From: Aeromicrobium terrae
Lineage (GTDB): Bacteria; Actinomycetota; Actinomycetes; Propionibacteriales; Nocardioidaceae
NCBI RefSeq assembly: GCF_008039565.1
Contig: NZ_VDUX01000002.1
Location: 310,001 to 374,000, forward strand
Reading direction: 5' to 3'
Length of the DNA: 64,000 nt
Shown here piece after piece: positions 26,579-35,749 of the stretch. A program made the translations under genes and the position numbers. Every line of letters begins with the position of its first letter. The first letter of the stretch is position 1. Below the pieces are notes generated by a model, which saw nothing but the letters and a program-made list of their open reading frames with translations, did no database searches and was not told where the DNA came from.

Positions 26579-28039
26579 GTGAGGGTGAGCGAGCGCGCGT
26601 GGGGATGGCTCGCGCCGGTCGGGGTGACCCTGTTCGCCTTCGGACTGCGGCTGTACCACCTCGGGCGGCCGGACACGCTGGCGTTCGACGAGACGTACTA
26701 CGCCAAGCACGCCTGGTCGATGCTGCAGAACGGCTACGTCCAGGACTACGTCGACAACGCGAACGAGCGGATCATCGACGGGCACACGACGCACCTGATG
26801 ATCGCCGGGCAGCCGACGGAGATCGTGCACCCGGAGGCGGGCAAGTGGTTCATCGCGCTCGGCGAGTGGGCGTTCGGGCTCGACCCGGTCGGGTGGCGCA
26901 TCGCGTCGGCCGTAGCGGGCGCCCTCATGGTGCTGGTGCTGGCACGGATGGTCCGCCGGCTGACCGGCTCCACCTGGATCGGCTGCCTCGCCGGCTTCCT
27001 GCTGGCGATGGACGGAGCGCAGTTCGTCCTCAGCCGCCTCGCGCTGCTCGACATCTTCGTGGCGTTCTGGCTGGTCTGCGCGGTCGCCTGCCTGGTGGCC
27101 GACCACGACTGGATCCTCGAGCGCCTCGACCGCTATCGCGTGATCCGGCCCTGGCAGGTCGGCGCCGGGATCTGCTTCGGTCTGGCCTGCGGCACCAAGT
27201 GGAGCGGCGTCTACACGCTCGCGGCGTTCGGCCTCCTCGTCGTGCTGTGGGAGGTCGTGGCGCGGCGCCGGGCCGGCCGGCCGGCACTCACCTGGCAGAC
27301 GCTCGCCGTCGGTGTCCCGGCGTTCGTCACGCTGGTCGGCATCGCGTTCCTCGTCTACCTCGCCACCTGGACCGGTTGGCTGATGCACCACGGCCCGTAC
27401 GACACCCGGTTCAGCCTCGGCCACGGCTCCGGCTTCTGGGACTCGCTGCGCTCGCTGTGGCGGTACCACGAGCGGATGTACGACTTCCACACCGGCGAGT
27501 ACCTCAAGTCGCAGCACCACCCCTACGCGTCGCAGGCGTGGGGCTGGCTGGTGCTCGACCGCCCGGTGAGCGTCGACGTCACCAACAACGTCGCGGCCGC
27601 GAAGTGCGGCGCCCCCAAGGGCTCCGGCTGCATCCGCGAGGTGCTCATCCTCGGCAACCCGGCTGTGTGGTGGCCGGCCGCGGCGGCCTCCCTCGCCGCC
27701 GTCGTCGCCTGGGTCAAGACCCGCGACGGGCGCTGGGCCGTCCCCGTGCTCGGCGTCCTGACGGCCTGGGCCCCGTGGCTGCTGTTCGGCGACCGGCCGA
27801 TCTTCTCCTACTACGCGATCGCCGCGCTGCCGTTCATGATCGTCGCGCTGTGCCTGGTCATCGACCTGATCCGGCGCCACGTCACGACGCCACGCGGCGT
27901 CTACGGCGTCTGGCTCGGCTGCGGCATGCTCGTCACCGCCGTCGTCGCGGCCTTCTGGTACTTCCACCCGATCCTGGTCGGCGACCTCATCACGTACGAC
28001 GCCTGGCGCGACCGGATGTGGTTCGACCGCTGGATCTGA
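26579..28039 (+). CDS. Dolichyl-phosphate-mannose-protein mannosyltransferase
   Basis: This 486-residue polytopic GT-C glycosyltransferase has the conserved first loop LAFDETYYAKHAWSM with the catalytic acidic pair, VHPEAGKWFIALGEW, about ten membrane segments and a C-terminal RDRMWFDRWI. Actinobacterial Pmt proteins O-mannosylate exported proteins co-translocationally from polyprenyl-phosphate mannose. The start is GTG 26579 or GTG 26585; neither has a well-spaced ribosome site. Location divergent from rsmI is conserved in actinobacteria. Unlike many homologues there is no trailing glycosyltransferase gene. Confidence 0.9.
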   Translation: MRVSERAWGWLAPVGVTLFAFGLRLYHLGRPDTLAFDETYYAKHAWSMLQNGYVQDYVDNANERIIDGHTTHLMIAGQPTEIVHPEAGKWFIALGEWAFGLDPVGWRIASAVAGALMVLVLARMVRRLTGSTWIGCLAGFLLAMDGAQFVLSRLALLDIFVAFWLVCAVACLVADHDWILERLDRYRVIRPWQVGAGICFGLACGTKWSGVYTLAAFGLLVVLWEVVARRRAGRPALTWQTLAVGVPAFVTLVGIAFLVYLATWTGWLMHHGPYDTRFSLGHGSGFWDSLRSLWRYHERMYDFHTGEYLKSQHHPYASQAWGWLVLDRPVSVDVTNNVAAAKCGAPKGSGCIREVLILGNPAVWWPAAAASLAAVVAWVKTRDGRWAVPVLGVLTAWAPWLLFGDRPIFSYYAIAALPFMIVALCLVIDLIRRHVTTPRGVYGVWLGCGMLVTAVVAAFWYFHPILVGDLITYDAWRDRMWFDRWI

Positions 28040-28040
28040 C

Positions 28041-28080
28041 GGAGCTCTGATGCTGTCAGTCGCTTCGGTCGCAGAGCTCC
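28041..28080. terminator. Inverted repeat after mannosyltransferase gene
   Basis: GGAGCTCTG and CAGAGCTCC pair across a 21-nt loop immediately after the stop codon. A second overlapping pair, CGGTCGC/GCGACCG, extends to about 28106 around GCGGCTCCGCCGC. There is no T-run. It lies between converging genes and could serve both directions. Confidence 0.55.
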
Positions 28081-28116
28081 CTCCCGCGGCTCCGCCGCTA
28101 GCGACCGAGGTGGTGG

Positions 28117-28719
28117 TCAGCTTCGCGCGCCGCGGAGGGCGAGCTCGAGGATCCAGGCGATGTCGTCGGCGGCCTGGGCCGGCGGCTTGGACGGGCGGGT
28201 GATGGCCGACAGGACGAGGCGGACGACGGCCTCGACGGCGACGGCGAGCTCGGCCTCGGTGAACGGCAGGTCCGGGTACAGCTCGACGAGGCTCTCGCGC
28301 AGGACGAGCGACGCGGTCTCGACGATCTCGCCGGACTCGGTGGTGAGGATGGTCAGGAGGTCGGCGTCCTGCTCCGACGGCACCGACGTGACGATCGTGC
28401 GCACCACCAGGCTGGACTCCCCCATCTCCAGCGCGCCGAGGCAGGCCGACCGGACGCTCTCGACGACGTCGGTCTCGGCGGCGAGCCGCTCACGGACGAC
28501 GTCGAGGAAGCGGCCGAGCTCGCGCAGCGCGAGCGCCTGGGCCAGGCCATGACGGGTGCCGACCTCGGTGTGGATGGTCTGGCGGCTGACGCCGACGGCG
28601 GCGGCGAGCTTGGTCATGGTGACCGACGACCAGCCGGACTCCTCGATCAGCTGGGTGGCTGCGTCGAGCACGCGGTCGCGGAGCATCCCCTGCACCTCGG
28701 TGCGGAAGCTGACGGTCAT
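28117..28719 (-). CDS. TetR-family regulator of the alkane operon
   Basis: The product is 200 residues. The N-terminal TetR helix-turn-helix (residues ~13-58, RVLDAATQLIEESGWSSVTMTKLAAAVGVSRQTIHTEVG) is followed by a helical ligand domain. It is the last gene of alkB-rubredoxin-reductase-tetR, overlapping the reductase by 4 bp. In other actinobacteria the equivalent gene (alkU-like) encodes an autorepressor released by alkanes or their products. The duplicated palindromes at 31286-31345 are the obvious binding sites; that link is inference. Confidence 0.88.
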   Translation of the reverse strand: MTVSFRTEVQGMLRDRVLDAATQLIEESGWSSVTMTKLAAAVGVSRQTIHTEVGTRHGLAQALALRELGRFLDVVRERLAAETDVVESVRSACLGALEMGESSLVVRTIVTSVPSEQDADLLTILTTESGEIVETASLVLRESLVELYPDLPFTEAELAVAVEAVVRLVLSAITRPSKPPAQAADDIAWILELALRGARS

Positions 28720-29855
28720 GCCACCTCCTCGAAGCGGGCACGCTCGGCGACCCAGATGCGGGCGGCGCGGATCTCGCGCGGGCGCCCGATGCCGACGGCG
28801 CCGCGGACGACGCCGTCCTGCAGGAAGTAGGCGGTGAAGTCGTGGTCGTCGAGCGACCCGCGGATCTCCACGTCGTGCTCGGCCGACGGCCAGCCGGTGA
28901 GCTGGAGCATGTGGCCGTACTGGTCGGACCAGGCCCACGGCACCTCGTCGAACGGCTCCCCCGCGCCAGCCATCGCCTTGCCCACGGCGGTGCCGTGATT
29001 CTGCGCGTGCTGCCAGTGCTCGGGCCGGTGCCGGCCGCCGACCAGCGTGTTCGGCATCGACGCGACGTCGCCGGCGGCGAAGACACCCTCGCGCGACGTG
29101 CGGCCGAGCTCGTCGACGACGATCCCACCGGCCGGGTCGAGCTCGAGACCCGCGGCCTCGGCGAGCGTGGTGTCGGGCGCCATGCCGACGGCGAGCACCA
29201 CCAGCGGCGCGGACCACGACTGGCCGTTGTCGCCGCGCACGACGGTCAGTCCGTCGGACTCCTCGATGCCGGTGACGGCGACGCCGGTGTGCAGCTCCAC
29301 TCCCGCGGCCTTGTGCAGGTCGACGTACATCTGGCCGAGCTGCGGCGGCAGCACGCGCGCCAGCGGCAGCGGCGCCGTCTCGAGCAACGTGACGTCGCAG
29401 CCGAGCTCGCGAGCGCTCGCGGCGATCTCCGAGCCGATCAGCCCGGCCCCGACCACCACGAGGTCGGCACCTGAGGCGATGCCGGCCCGGACGTCGTCGA
29501 CGTCGGCGAGGGCGCGCAGCGTTCGGACACCGGGCGGCAGCTCGCCGAACGTGCGGGCCCGGCCGCCGGTGGCCAGCAGGACCTGGTCGGCGTCGAGGTC
29601 GTCAATGGACTCGACGCGCTCCCCGATCCGGAGCGTCACGTCCTGCTTCTCGTACCAGTCGGCCGACTTGATGCGGACCTCGTCGGGCGTCTTGGCGCCG
29701 CGCACGATCTCCTTGGAGACGGTGGTGCGGCGGTAGGGCAGCTCGGGCTCGTCGCCGACCAGCTCGATGACGCCCTCGTAGCCGGCGGCCCGCATGGCCG
29801 CGGCGGCCGAGACCCCCGCGATGCCGGTGCCGACGATGACGGTCTTGTCAGTCAT
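28716..29855 (-). CDS. FAD-dependent rubredoxin reductase
   Basis: This 379-residue oxidoreductase passes electrons from NAD(P)H through FAD to rubredoxin. It has the FAD motif TVIVGTGIAGVSAAAAMRAAG, the second Rossmann motif LVVVGAGLIGSEIAASARELG for NAD(P)H, and GVFAAGDVASMP for FAD ribityl binding. It ends in the small C-terminal domain of the ferredoxin/rubredoxin reductase group. ATG 29855 overlaps the rubredoxin end by 8 bp. Position in the alkane operon strongly supports rubredoxin as partner. Confidence 0.9.
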   Translation of the reverse strand: MTDKTVIVGTGIAGVSAAAAMRAAGYEGVIELVGDEPELPYRRTTVSKEIVRGAKTPDEVRIKSADWYEKQDVTLRIGERVESIDDLDADQVLLATGGRARTFGELPPGVRTLRALADVDDVRAGIASGADLVVVGAGLIGSEIAASARELGCDVTLLETAPLPLARVLPPQLGQMYVDLHKAAGVELHTGVAVTGIEESDGLTVVRGDNGQSWSAPLVVLAVGMAPDTTLAEAAGLELDPAGGIVVDELGRTSREGVFAAGDVASMPNTLVGGRHRPEHWQHAQNHGTAVGKAMAGAGEPFDEVPWAWSDQYGHMLQLTGWPSAEHDVEIRGSLDDHDFTAYFLQDGVVRGAVGIGRPREIRAARIWVAERARFEEVA

Positions 29856-30075
29856 CGCGCTGGCGGGTCTCCGCCGAGATGACGTTCCCGTCCTGGTCGT
29901 TGTGCTCGAACTCCTCGATGGGGAGGAAGTCGACCTGCTCGCGCACGCCACAGTCCGGGCACGTCCAGTCGGGGTCGATGTCCGCGAACGCGGTGCCGGG
30001 CGGCCACCCCTCGTGGGGGTCGCCCTTCTCCTCGTCGTAGACGTACTCGCAGTTCGGGCAGATGAACTGGCTCAT
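29848..30075 (-). CDS. Rubredoxin (AlkG type)
   Basis: This 75-residue electron carrier has one Fe(Cys)4 site: C6-x-x-C9 (FICPNCEYVYDE) and C39-x-x-C42 (DWTCPDCGVREQVDF). The spacing and the GWPPGTAFADIDPDW stretch are typical of rubredoxins serving AlkB. The C-terminal ~20 residues are an acidic tail. It overlaps alkB by 4 bp (ATGA) and the reductase by 8 bp. Confidence 0.95.
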   Translation of the reverse strand: MSQFICPNCEYVYDEEKGDPHEGWPPGTAFADIDPDWTCPDCGVREQVDFLPIEEFEHNDQDGNVISAETRQRDD

Positions 30076-31265
30076 GCCGCGGCTCCCTCCAGGGACGCTC
30101 CGTACTTGTGCGCCGTCCGCGGGTGGACGTTGGCCAGTGAGACGTCGCCGTCGTAGTGGTCGAGCACCTTCTTGTCCATGACCTTGCGCCACACCTGCGG
30201 GATCCAGGTGAGCACCATCATCCCCGCGTACCCGGTGGGCAGCACCGGCGCCTCCTTGAAGTCGCGGAGGGCCTGGTAGCGACGCGTCGGGTTGGCGTGG
30301 TGGTCGCTGTGGCGCTGCAGGTGGTACAGCAGGACGTTGGTGCCGATGTTGTTGCTGTTCCAGCTGTGCGCGGGGCTGACCCGCTCGTACCGGCCGGACT
30401 CCAGGCGCTGGCGCTTCATGCCGTAGTGCTCGAGGTAGTTGACCGACTCCAGCAGGAAGATGCCGAGCACCGCCTGGATGACCAGGTACGGCAGGATCTC
30501 CCAGCCGAAGGCGATCATCAGGCCGCCCCAGAGGACGACGGAGAAGGACCAGGCGTTGAACAGGTCGTTCTTCAGCGTGACCGGGCCCTTGCCGAGCCGG
30601 TTGAGGCGCTTCTTCTCCAGGCCCCAGGCGCTCTTGAAGCTGCCGCTGACGGTGCGGGGCAGGAACTCCCAGAGCGTCTCGCCGAGGCGGGAGCTGGCCG
30701 GGTCCTCCGGCGTGGCGACGCGCACGTGGTGGCCGCGGTTGTGCTCGATGTAGAAGTGGCCGTAGAAGGTCTGGGCCAGGGCGACGCGGGCGAACCAGCG
30801 CTCCATGTGCTCCTTCTTGTGGCCGAGCTCGTGGGCGGTGTTGATGCCGATGCCGGCGACCATGCCCAGGCCGGTGGCGAGACCGATCTTCTGCACGACG
30901 GTGAGCGGGTCCTCGATGCCGGGCAGCGTGCCGCCGCCGAGCAGGTAGGCGCCCCAGATCAGGCCGACGAGCTGCAGCGGGAGGAACGCGTACGTGACCC
31001 AGCGGTAGTAGCGGTCCTCCTCGATGGCCTCGATGAGCTCCTCGGGCGGGTTGTTCGGGTCGAGCCCCGCCAGCAGGTCGAACGTCGGGATGAGGACGTA
31101 GACGAAGAACGGGCCGAAGTACCACGAGAGCGTGGACCCGGTGAGCGCGTACAACCCCCACATCGCCATGGGGATGAGCGGGATGATCGCGCCCATCAGC
31201 CACAGGTACCGCTTGCTGTCACGCCACTGGACGAGCTGTCCGTCGATCGTCGCTGAGATGGTCAT
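30072..31265 (-). CDS. alkB: Alkane 1-monooxygenase
   Basis: This 397-residue integral-membrane diiron enzyme hydroxylates the terminal carbon of n-alkanes. It has about six membrane segments and the His boxes HELGH (145-149), EHNRGHH (174-180) and LQRHSDHH (near 320), plus the AlkB signature NYLEHYGMKR. ATG 31265 follows GGAGG at the right spacing; an ATG 13 codons upstream would lie inside the operator region. It heads the alkB-rubredoxin-reductase-tetR operon. Chain-length range cannot be read from the sequence. Confidence 0.96.
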   Translation of the reverse strand: MTISATIDGQLVQWRDSKRYLWLMGAIIPLIPMAMWGLYALTGSTLSWYFGPFFVYVLIPTFDLLAGLDPNNPPEELIEAIEEDRYYRWVTYAFLPLQLVGLIWGAYLLGGGTLPGIEDPLTVVQKIGLATGLGMVAGIGINTAHELGHKKEHMERWFARVALAQTFYGHFYIEHNRGHHVRVATPEDPASSRLGETLWEFLPRTVSGSFKSAWGLEKKRLNRLGKGPVTLKNDLFNAWSFSVVLWGGLMIAFGWEILPYLVIQAVLGIFLLESVNYLEHYGMKRQRLESGRYERVSPAHSWNSNNIGTNVLLYHLQRHSDHHANPTRRYQALRDFKEAPVLPTGYAGMMVLTWIPQVWRKVMDKKVLDHYDGDVSLANVHPRTAHKYGASLEGAAA

Positions 31266-31285
31266 GCCGTCTACCTCCTGAAGTC

Positions 31286-31345
31286 CTTGACACGAAGGTA
31301 GCAAGTGTCAAGTCGCTTGACAAGAGGTAGCGATGTGTCAAGTCG
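31286..31345 (-). promoter_or_regulatory. alkB promoter with two tandem palindromic operators
   Basis: Two direct repeats, each about 30 bp (31286-31315 and 31316-31345), each hold an inverted pair CTTGACA(C)/(G)TGTCAAG spaced 12-14 bp. On the minus strand a TTGTCA (31323-31318) and TACCTT (31300-31295) are 17 bp apart and make a plausible -35/-10, both overlapped by operator sequence. The TetR protein encoded at the operon end is the likely ligand. Confidence 0.7.
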
Positions 31346-31350
31346 CCCTT

Positions 31351-32220
31351 TCAGAACATTCCGAAGGCATTGATGATGCCTGGGGCGAGCACGACGATGA
31401 ACAGCACGGGAAAGATGCACGCCATTAACGGTCCGAGCAGCTGCACGGACACGCGACCGGCTTTCGCCTCCGCGCGGAGCTTGCGCTTCAGTCGCATCTC
31501 CTTGGACTGGATCCGCACCATCTGCGACATCGACGAGCCGTGCTCCTCGGCCTGGATCACGCCGCGGAGGAACTGCGTGATGTCCTCTGAGCTGGTCCGC
31601 CGCTGCAAGGCTTCGTACGCCTCGCGGCGCGACATGCCCAGGCGGATGTCCTGGACGGTGCGCACGAGCTCGTCGGCGAGCGGGCCCTCCCCCGCCTCGG
31701 CCGTACGGGCCAGCGCAGACTCAAAGCCGAGACCAGCCTCGATCGAGATGATGATCTTGTCGAGCACGTCTGGCAGTGACCGCTGCATCTCGTCCTGGCG
31801 CTCGGCGGCGCGACTGTGCACCAGCAGGTCGGGCACGAAATAGCTGACGATGATCGCGACGGCGCCCGCGATCATTAGCACGGGATTGCCGGCGAACAGG
31901 AAGAACTTCGACGCGAACATGACCATCGCGACCGGAAGCAGCGCCTTGGCGACCAGGATGTTGCGCATCGACCAACCGGCCGGGTGACCCGCCAGGACGA
32001 GGTTCTGTCGCAGGCGAGACAGCATGCCCGTGGATACCACGTAGCGCGCCGGTCCCTCGGGCGCGTCGATCTGCTTCATGCGGCGGCCGGTGGGCGCCTC
32101 CTCGACCGGCTCCGGCAGCATACGGGAGCGCGTGGCCGCGTCCGGAAGCGCCACCAAGCCGAGTGAGACGGTCAACGCGGCGAGCGCCGCACCAATGAGC
32201 AGAACTGCGAGCAGCACCAT
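31351..32220 (-). CDS. tadC: TadC-like pilus platform protein (locus 1)
   Basis: This 289-residue type II secretion F-domain membrane protein has an N-terminal membrane segment, a pair near residues 90-130, a cytoplasmic helical domain (SLPDVLDKIIISIEAGLGFESALART, VIQAEEHGSSMSQMVRIQSKEMRLKRK) and a final membrane segment. TadB and TadC form the inner-membrane platform for Flp pilus assembly. It is the last gene of tad locus 1 and lies 10 bp after tadB; its 3' end abuts the alkB operator region. Confidence 0.9.
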   Translation of the reverse strand: MVLLAVLLIGAALAALTVSLGLVALPDAATRSRMLPEPVEEAPTGRRMKQIDAPEGPARYVVSTGMLSRLRQNLVLAGHPAGWSMRNILVAKALLPVAMVMFASKFFLFAGNPVLMIAGAVAIIVSYFVPDLLVHSRAAERQDEMQRSLPDVLDKIIISIEAGLGFESALARTAEAGEGPLADELVRTVQDIRLGMSRREAYEALQRRTSSEDITQFLRGVIQAEEHGSSMSQMVRIQSKEMRLKRKLRAEAKAGRVSVQLLGPLMACIFPVLFIVVLAPGIINAFGMF

Positions 32221-32229
32221 GACGATCTC

Positions 32230-33177
32230 CTAGACCTTGAAGTTGACGATGGCGCGCATCCACACGTACGCAACCCCGTAGAGGACGGCCGAGGCGGCAA
32301 GCAGGAGCTGCCCGACCCCGGTCTGCAGCAGGGGGTCCATGTAGCCCGGACGCATGATCGAGTACAGGACGCCGAGGCCCACCGGCAGGAGCATGAGGAC
32401 CCAGGCCGAGGCCTTGCCCTCCGACGCATTGGCCCGGATCTTCTCCCGGATCTCCGCGCGGTCGCGGATGGTCTCGGCGACGGTGTCGATGACGTCATTG
32501 AGGTTGCCGCCGGTGTCGCGCTGCACCTCAACAGCCTCGGCGAACCAGCGGAAGTCCTCGCTCTTCATCCGCTGAGCGGACTCGAGCATGGCTTCGACCA
32601 GGTCGCGACCGACGCGGGCCTCGTTCGAGATGCGCTTGAGCTCGTCGGAGATCGGCGGCTCGGCGTCCTGTGCCACTGACGCGATGGCGATGGGCAGGCT
32701 CTGCCCGGCGCGCAGAGCCGACGCGACGATCCGCAGGGTGGGGTCGAGCTGCGAGGCGAACGCCTTGCGCCGCTTCGCGACCTTCGTGCGCAGCACCAGC
32801 TTGAACCCGATCCACGCTCCGACCGCCAGCACGAGACCCATGAAGGGGTTTCGGAACGCGATGGTGCCGAGGCCGAACGCGCCGGCCGCGCCGATGGCGA
32901 GCCAGGCCACCACGACGTTGAGCGGCGTGCGCACGTCAGCGAGCTCGAGCTCACTGGCCCGGACTGGCGCCCATGTGCGGCCGCGGAGACCAGCGTCGAC
33001 GACCTTGACGACGCTCCCGAAGACCACGCGGTACAGCGGAACGGTGGGCGCGGAGGTCGCCTGACGACGTGAGCGGGCGATGCGCGGCACCGGGTCCGCG
33101 AGCAGTGCGTACGCGAGAGCACCGACAGCGCCCATGACGATCAGGACACCTGTCACCAGCATCGGGTTCATGATCAT
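32230..33177 (-). CDS. tadB: TadB-like pilus platform protein (locus 1)
   Basis: This 315-residue F-domain membrane protein has segments at ~5-27, 90-130 and 260-305. The signature is LDPTLRIVASALRAGQSLPIAIASVAQDAEPPISDELKRI with ETGGNLN-like DTGGNLNDVIDTVAETIRDR. It partners TadC. It starts at ATG 33177, overlapping the tadA stop by 4 bp. A closely related copy with the same gene order lies at 41320-42261. Confidence 0.92.
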   Translation of the reverse strand: MIMNPMLVTGVLIVMGAVGALAYALLADPVPRIARSRRQATSAPTVPLYRVVFGSVVKVVDAGLRGRTWAPVRASELELADVRTPLNVVVAWLAIGAAGAFGLGTIAFRNPFMGLVLAVGAWIGFKLVLRTKVAKRRKAFASQLDPTLRIVASALRAGQSLPIAIASVAQDAEPPISDELKRISNEARVGRDLVEAMLESAQRMKSEDFRWFAEAVEVQRDTGGNLNDVIDTVAETIRDRAEIREKIRANASEGKASAWVLMLLPVGLGVLYSIMRPGYMDPLLQTGVGQLLLAASAVLYGVAYVWMRAIVNFKV

Positions 33178-34559
33178 CGCCTCCAGGCCGCGTCGAAGGT
33201 GCCCATCTCGAACTGGATGCCCAGCTCTTCGAACCGGTCGGAGAAGCGTGGCCGCACGCCGGTGGGCTCCTGAACCCCTCGGAACCGGCCGTGCTCATCG
33301 ATACCCGCGGCGAAGTTGAACACGAAGGCGTCCTGCAGGACGACGACCTCGCCCTCCATGCCGATCACCTCGGTCACGTGGGTAATGCGGCGGGTGCCGT
33401 CACGCAGGCGCTGGATCTGCACGATGAGGTCGATGGCCGACGCCACTTGCTCGCGGATGGCTCGGAGCGGCAGGTCCATGCCCGCCATGAGGACAAGCGT
33501 CTCCAGGCGGGCAATCGCGTCCCGCGGCGAGTTCGCGTGCAACGTGCTCAGTGATCCGTCGTGGCCCGTGTTCATCGCCTGGAGCATGTCGAGGGCCTCT
33601 CCGCTGCGGCACTCACCGACGACGATGCGGTCGGGCCGCATGCGGAGCGAGTTGCGGACCAGGTCGCGGATGGTGACCTCGCCCGAGCCCTCGATGTTGC
33701 GAGGGCGCGCCTCCATCGGCACGACGTGCTCCTGCTGGAGCTTCAGCTCCATCGCGTCCTCGATCGTGACAATGCGCTCGTCCGACGGGATGAAGCTGGA
33801 CAGCACGTTGAGCATCGTTGTCTTGCCGGTGCCGGTGCCGCCGCTGACCAGGATGTTGAGTCGTGCTTCGACGGCAGCGCGGAGCAGCTCGGCGATCTGC
33901 GGCGTCATCGTGCCGAAGTCGATGAGGTTGTCGACGGTGAGCGGGGTGGCCGCGAACTTGCGAATCGTGAGCGACGACCCCTTGACCACCAACGGAGGCA
34001 CGACGGCGTTGACGCGCGATCCGTCCGAGAGGCGGGCATCGACCATCGGCGACGACTCATCGATGCGGCGACCGACCCGGCTGACGATGCGCTCGATCGC
34101 ACGACGCAGGTGGTGCTCCGAAGTGAACTTCAGACCGCTGAGCGTGATCTTGCCGTCGCGCTCGACGTAGATCTGGTCGTGGCAGTTCACCATGATCTCC
34201 GTGACGGTCGGGTCATCGAGCACCCGCTGCAGGGGGCCGAGGCCCAGGGCGTCGTCCTCGATGTCCTGAATCAGGCGGGCGCGCTCCTCAGTAGTCAGCA
34301 GGAGTTGCTCGTTCTCGATGATGTCGGCCAGCTCCTCGCGAACGAGGTCGTGCAGCTGCTCCTCGGTCACCGTCGAATCGTTGATGCGGGTGCCGATGCG
34401 GCTGAACAGCTCCTCGATCGCCCGCGCCTTCACGCCGGACAGCGCGTCGGTGACGGCCAACGACTCCGGCGGCGCCATCGCGCGGGCCGCGGACATCGCC
34501 GACGCGGCCTCCAGCTCCTGACGGCTCCGCACGGTCGCCAGTCGATCGCCGAGACTCAT
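33174..34559 (-). CDS. tadA: TadA/CpaF pilus assembly ATPase (locus 1)
   Basis: This 461-residue VirB11/TadA-type secretion ATPase powers Flp pilin assembly at the membrane. It has the P-loop LVSGGTGTGKTTMLNVLSSF, the acidic IVTIEDAMEL box, [30 protein letters not shown] (Walker B and His box) and a helical N-terminal domain. ATG 34559 (MSLGDRLATVRSRQELE) overlaps the tadZ stop by 1 bp (TGATG); the longer in-frame extension is an off-frame reading of tadZ. Its paralogue is at 42263-43699. Confidence 0.95.
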   Translation of the reverse strand: MSLGDRLATVRSRQELEAASAMSAARAMAPPESLAVTDALSGVKARAIEELFSRIGTRINDSTVTEEQLHDLVREELADIIENEQLLLTTEERARLIQDIEDDALGLGPLQRVLDDPTVTEIMVNCHDQIYVERDGKITLSGLKFTSEHHLRRAIERIVSRVGRRIDESSPMVDARLSDGSRVNAVVPPLVVKGSSLTIRKFAATPLTVDNLIDFGTMTPQIAELLRAAVEARLNILVSGGTGTGKTTMLNVLSSFIPSDERIVTIEDAMELKLQQEHVVPMEARPRNIEGSGEVTIRDLVRNSLRMRPDRIVVGECRSGEALDMLQAMNTGHDGSLSTLHANSPRDAIARLETLVLMAGMDLPLRAIREQVASAIDLIVQIQRLRDGTRRITHVTEVIGMEGEVVVLQDAFVFNFAAGIDEHGRFRGVQEPTGVRPRFSDRFEELGIQFEMGTFDAAWRR

Positions 34560-35749
34560 CACGCCACCTCCAGTCGCTTGTGCTTGGAGTCGGTCAGCTC
34601 GCCCTGCCGGTGCAGCCGGTCGACGAGTGCGCCGATGGCCCGGACGAACGGGCCGCCGCGCTTCTTGCGCAGCATGAGCGGCTGACCGTGGTTGGCGGCG
34701 AGCTGCACGTCGAGCGAGCGCGGGATGACGACGTCGACAGGCAGCCCGATGACCGCCTCGACATCCTTGACCTTCATGCCGGTCTGGCGGTCCGCCATGT
34801 TCAGCGCCAAGGTGCGCGACGCGGGCAGGAGGCCGATCTCGTTGAGCAGGTCCACCTCCTTGCGGACGCCGCGGACGCAGGACACATCCATCGTCGACAC
34901 CACGACGACGTCGTCGGTGGCCTCGAGCGCGGCGAGCGTCGACTCGTCGAGTCCGGCAGCGGTGTCGACGATCACGACGGCGAACTGCATCGACAGCTGG
35001 TGCAGCAGCCGCTTGATCTGCGGCGCCGCCACCTTCTCGTTCGCGGCAGGCGAGTCCGCGCCGCACAGCACGAAGAACCCGGACGGGTGCACCGTGAGCA
35101 TCGTCTTGAGGACCAGGTTGTCAGCCGCCGCGTCGGGCTGGAGAGCGTGCTCCATGGTGCTGGTCGGTGTGAGGTCGAGCGTCGACGCGACGTCGCCGAA
35201 CTGCAGGTCGAGATCCACCAGCACGACACTCGACGGGTGCACCTCGGCCATGCCGATGGCGAGGTTGGTCGAGATGCTCGTCTTTCCGACCCCGCCCTTC
35301 GGCGAGATCACGGTGATGACGCGCGACTCCTCCGGGGGCACGGTGATCGGGGTCGGCGCTCCCGCCACTCCGAGGTCCACCGCACGGTTGCCCGCCCGAC
35401 GCATGACATCCTCGAGGTGATTGTCGGTGGCGTCCGTGCTGATGATGTCGCGGAAGCCCGACCGCATCGCCACGAGCACCGTCTCGGCCGGCAGGTCGCC
35501 CACCAGGACGAGGTCCACCAGCGGATACGCCTCGTCGATGGCGGCGGCCAGCTCCAGTGAGAGCTCGATCGGCACCTCCTCGCAGAAGAACACGACGTCC
35601 GGCAGCGCCTGAGGGTCCAGACTGCGGAGCAGGTCGAACTGCGGCGACTGGATACGCTCCGCCGACAGTGAGATGACCTGGGTTCCCGGCATCACGTTGA
35701 TACGCCCGACGAGGTGGCCGTCGTCGCCGAGCACGAGGACGCGGCTCAT
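34559..35749 (-). CDS. TadZ/CpaE-like localisation ATPase (locus 1)
   Basis: The product is 396 residues. An atypical receiver-like N-terminal domain (residues ~1-130) precedes a MinD-type ATPase with the intact deviant Walker A VISPKGGVGKTSISTNLAIG, VLVDLDLQFGDVAS and VVIVDTAAGLDEST. TadZ/CpaE proteins place the Tad machine in the cell. It contrasts with the homologue at 867-1979, whose P-loop lacks the lysines. It overlaps cpaB by 4 bp and tadA by 1 bp. Confidence 0.92.
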   Translation of the reverse strand: MSRVLVLGDDGHLVGRINVMPGTQVISLSAERIQSPQFDLLRSLDPQALPDVVFFCEEVPIELSLELAAAIDEAYPLVDLVLVGDLPAETVLVAMRSGFRDIISTDATDNHLEDVMRRAGNRAVDLGVAGAPTPITVPPEESRVITVISPKGGVGKTSISTNLAIGMAEVHPSSVVLVDLDLQFGDVASTLDLTPTSTMEHALQPDAAADNLVLKTMLTVHPSGFFVLCGADSPAANEKVAAPQIKRLLHQLSMQFAVVIVDTAAGLDESTLAALEATDDVVVVSTMDVSCVRGVRKEVDLLNEIGLLPASRTLALNMADRQTGMKVKDVEAVIGLPVDVVIPRSLDVQLAANHGQPLMLRKKRGGPFVRAIGALVDRLHRQGELTDSKHKRLEVA

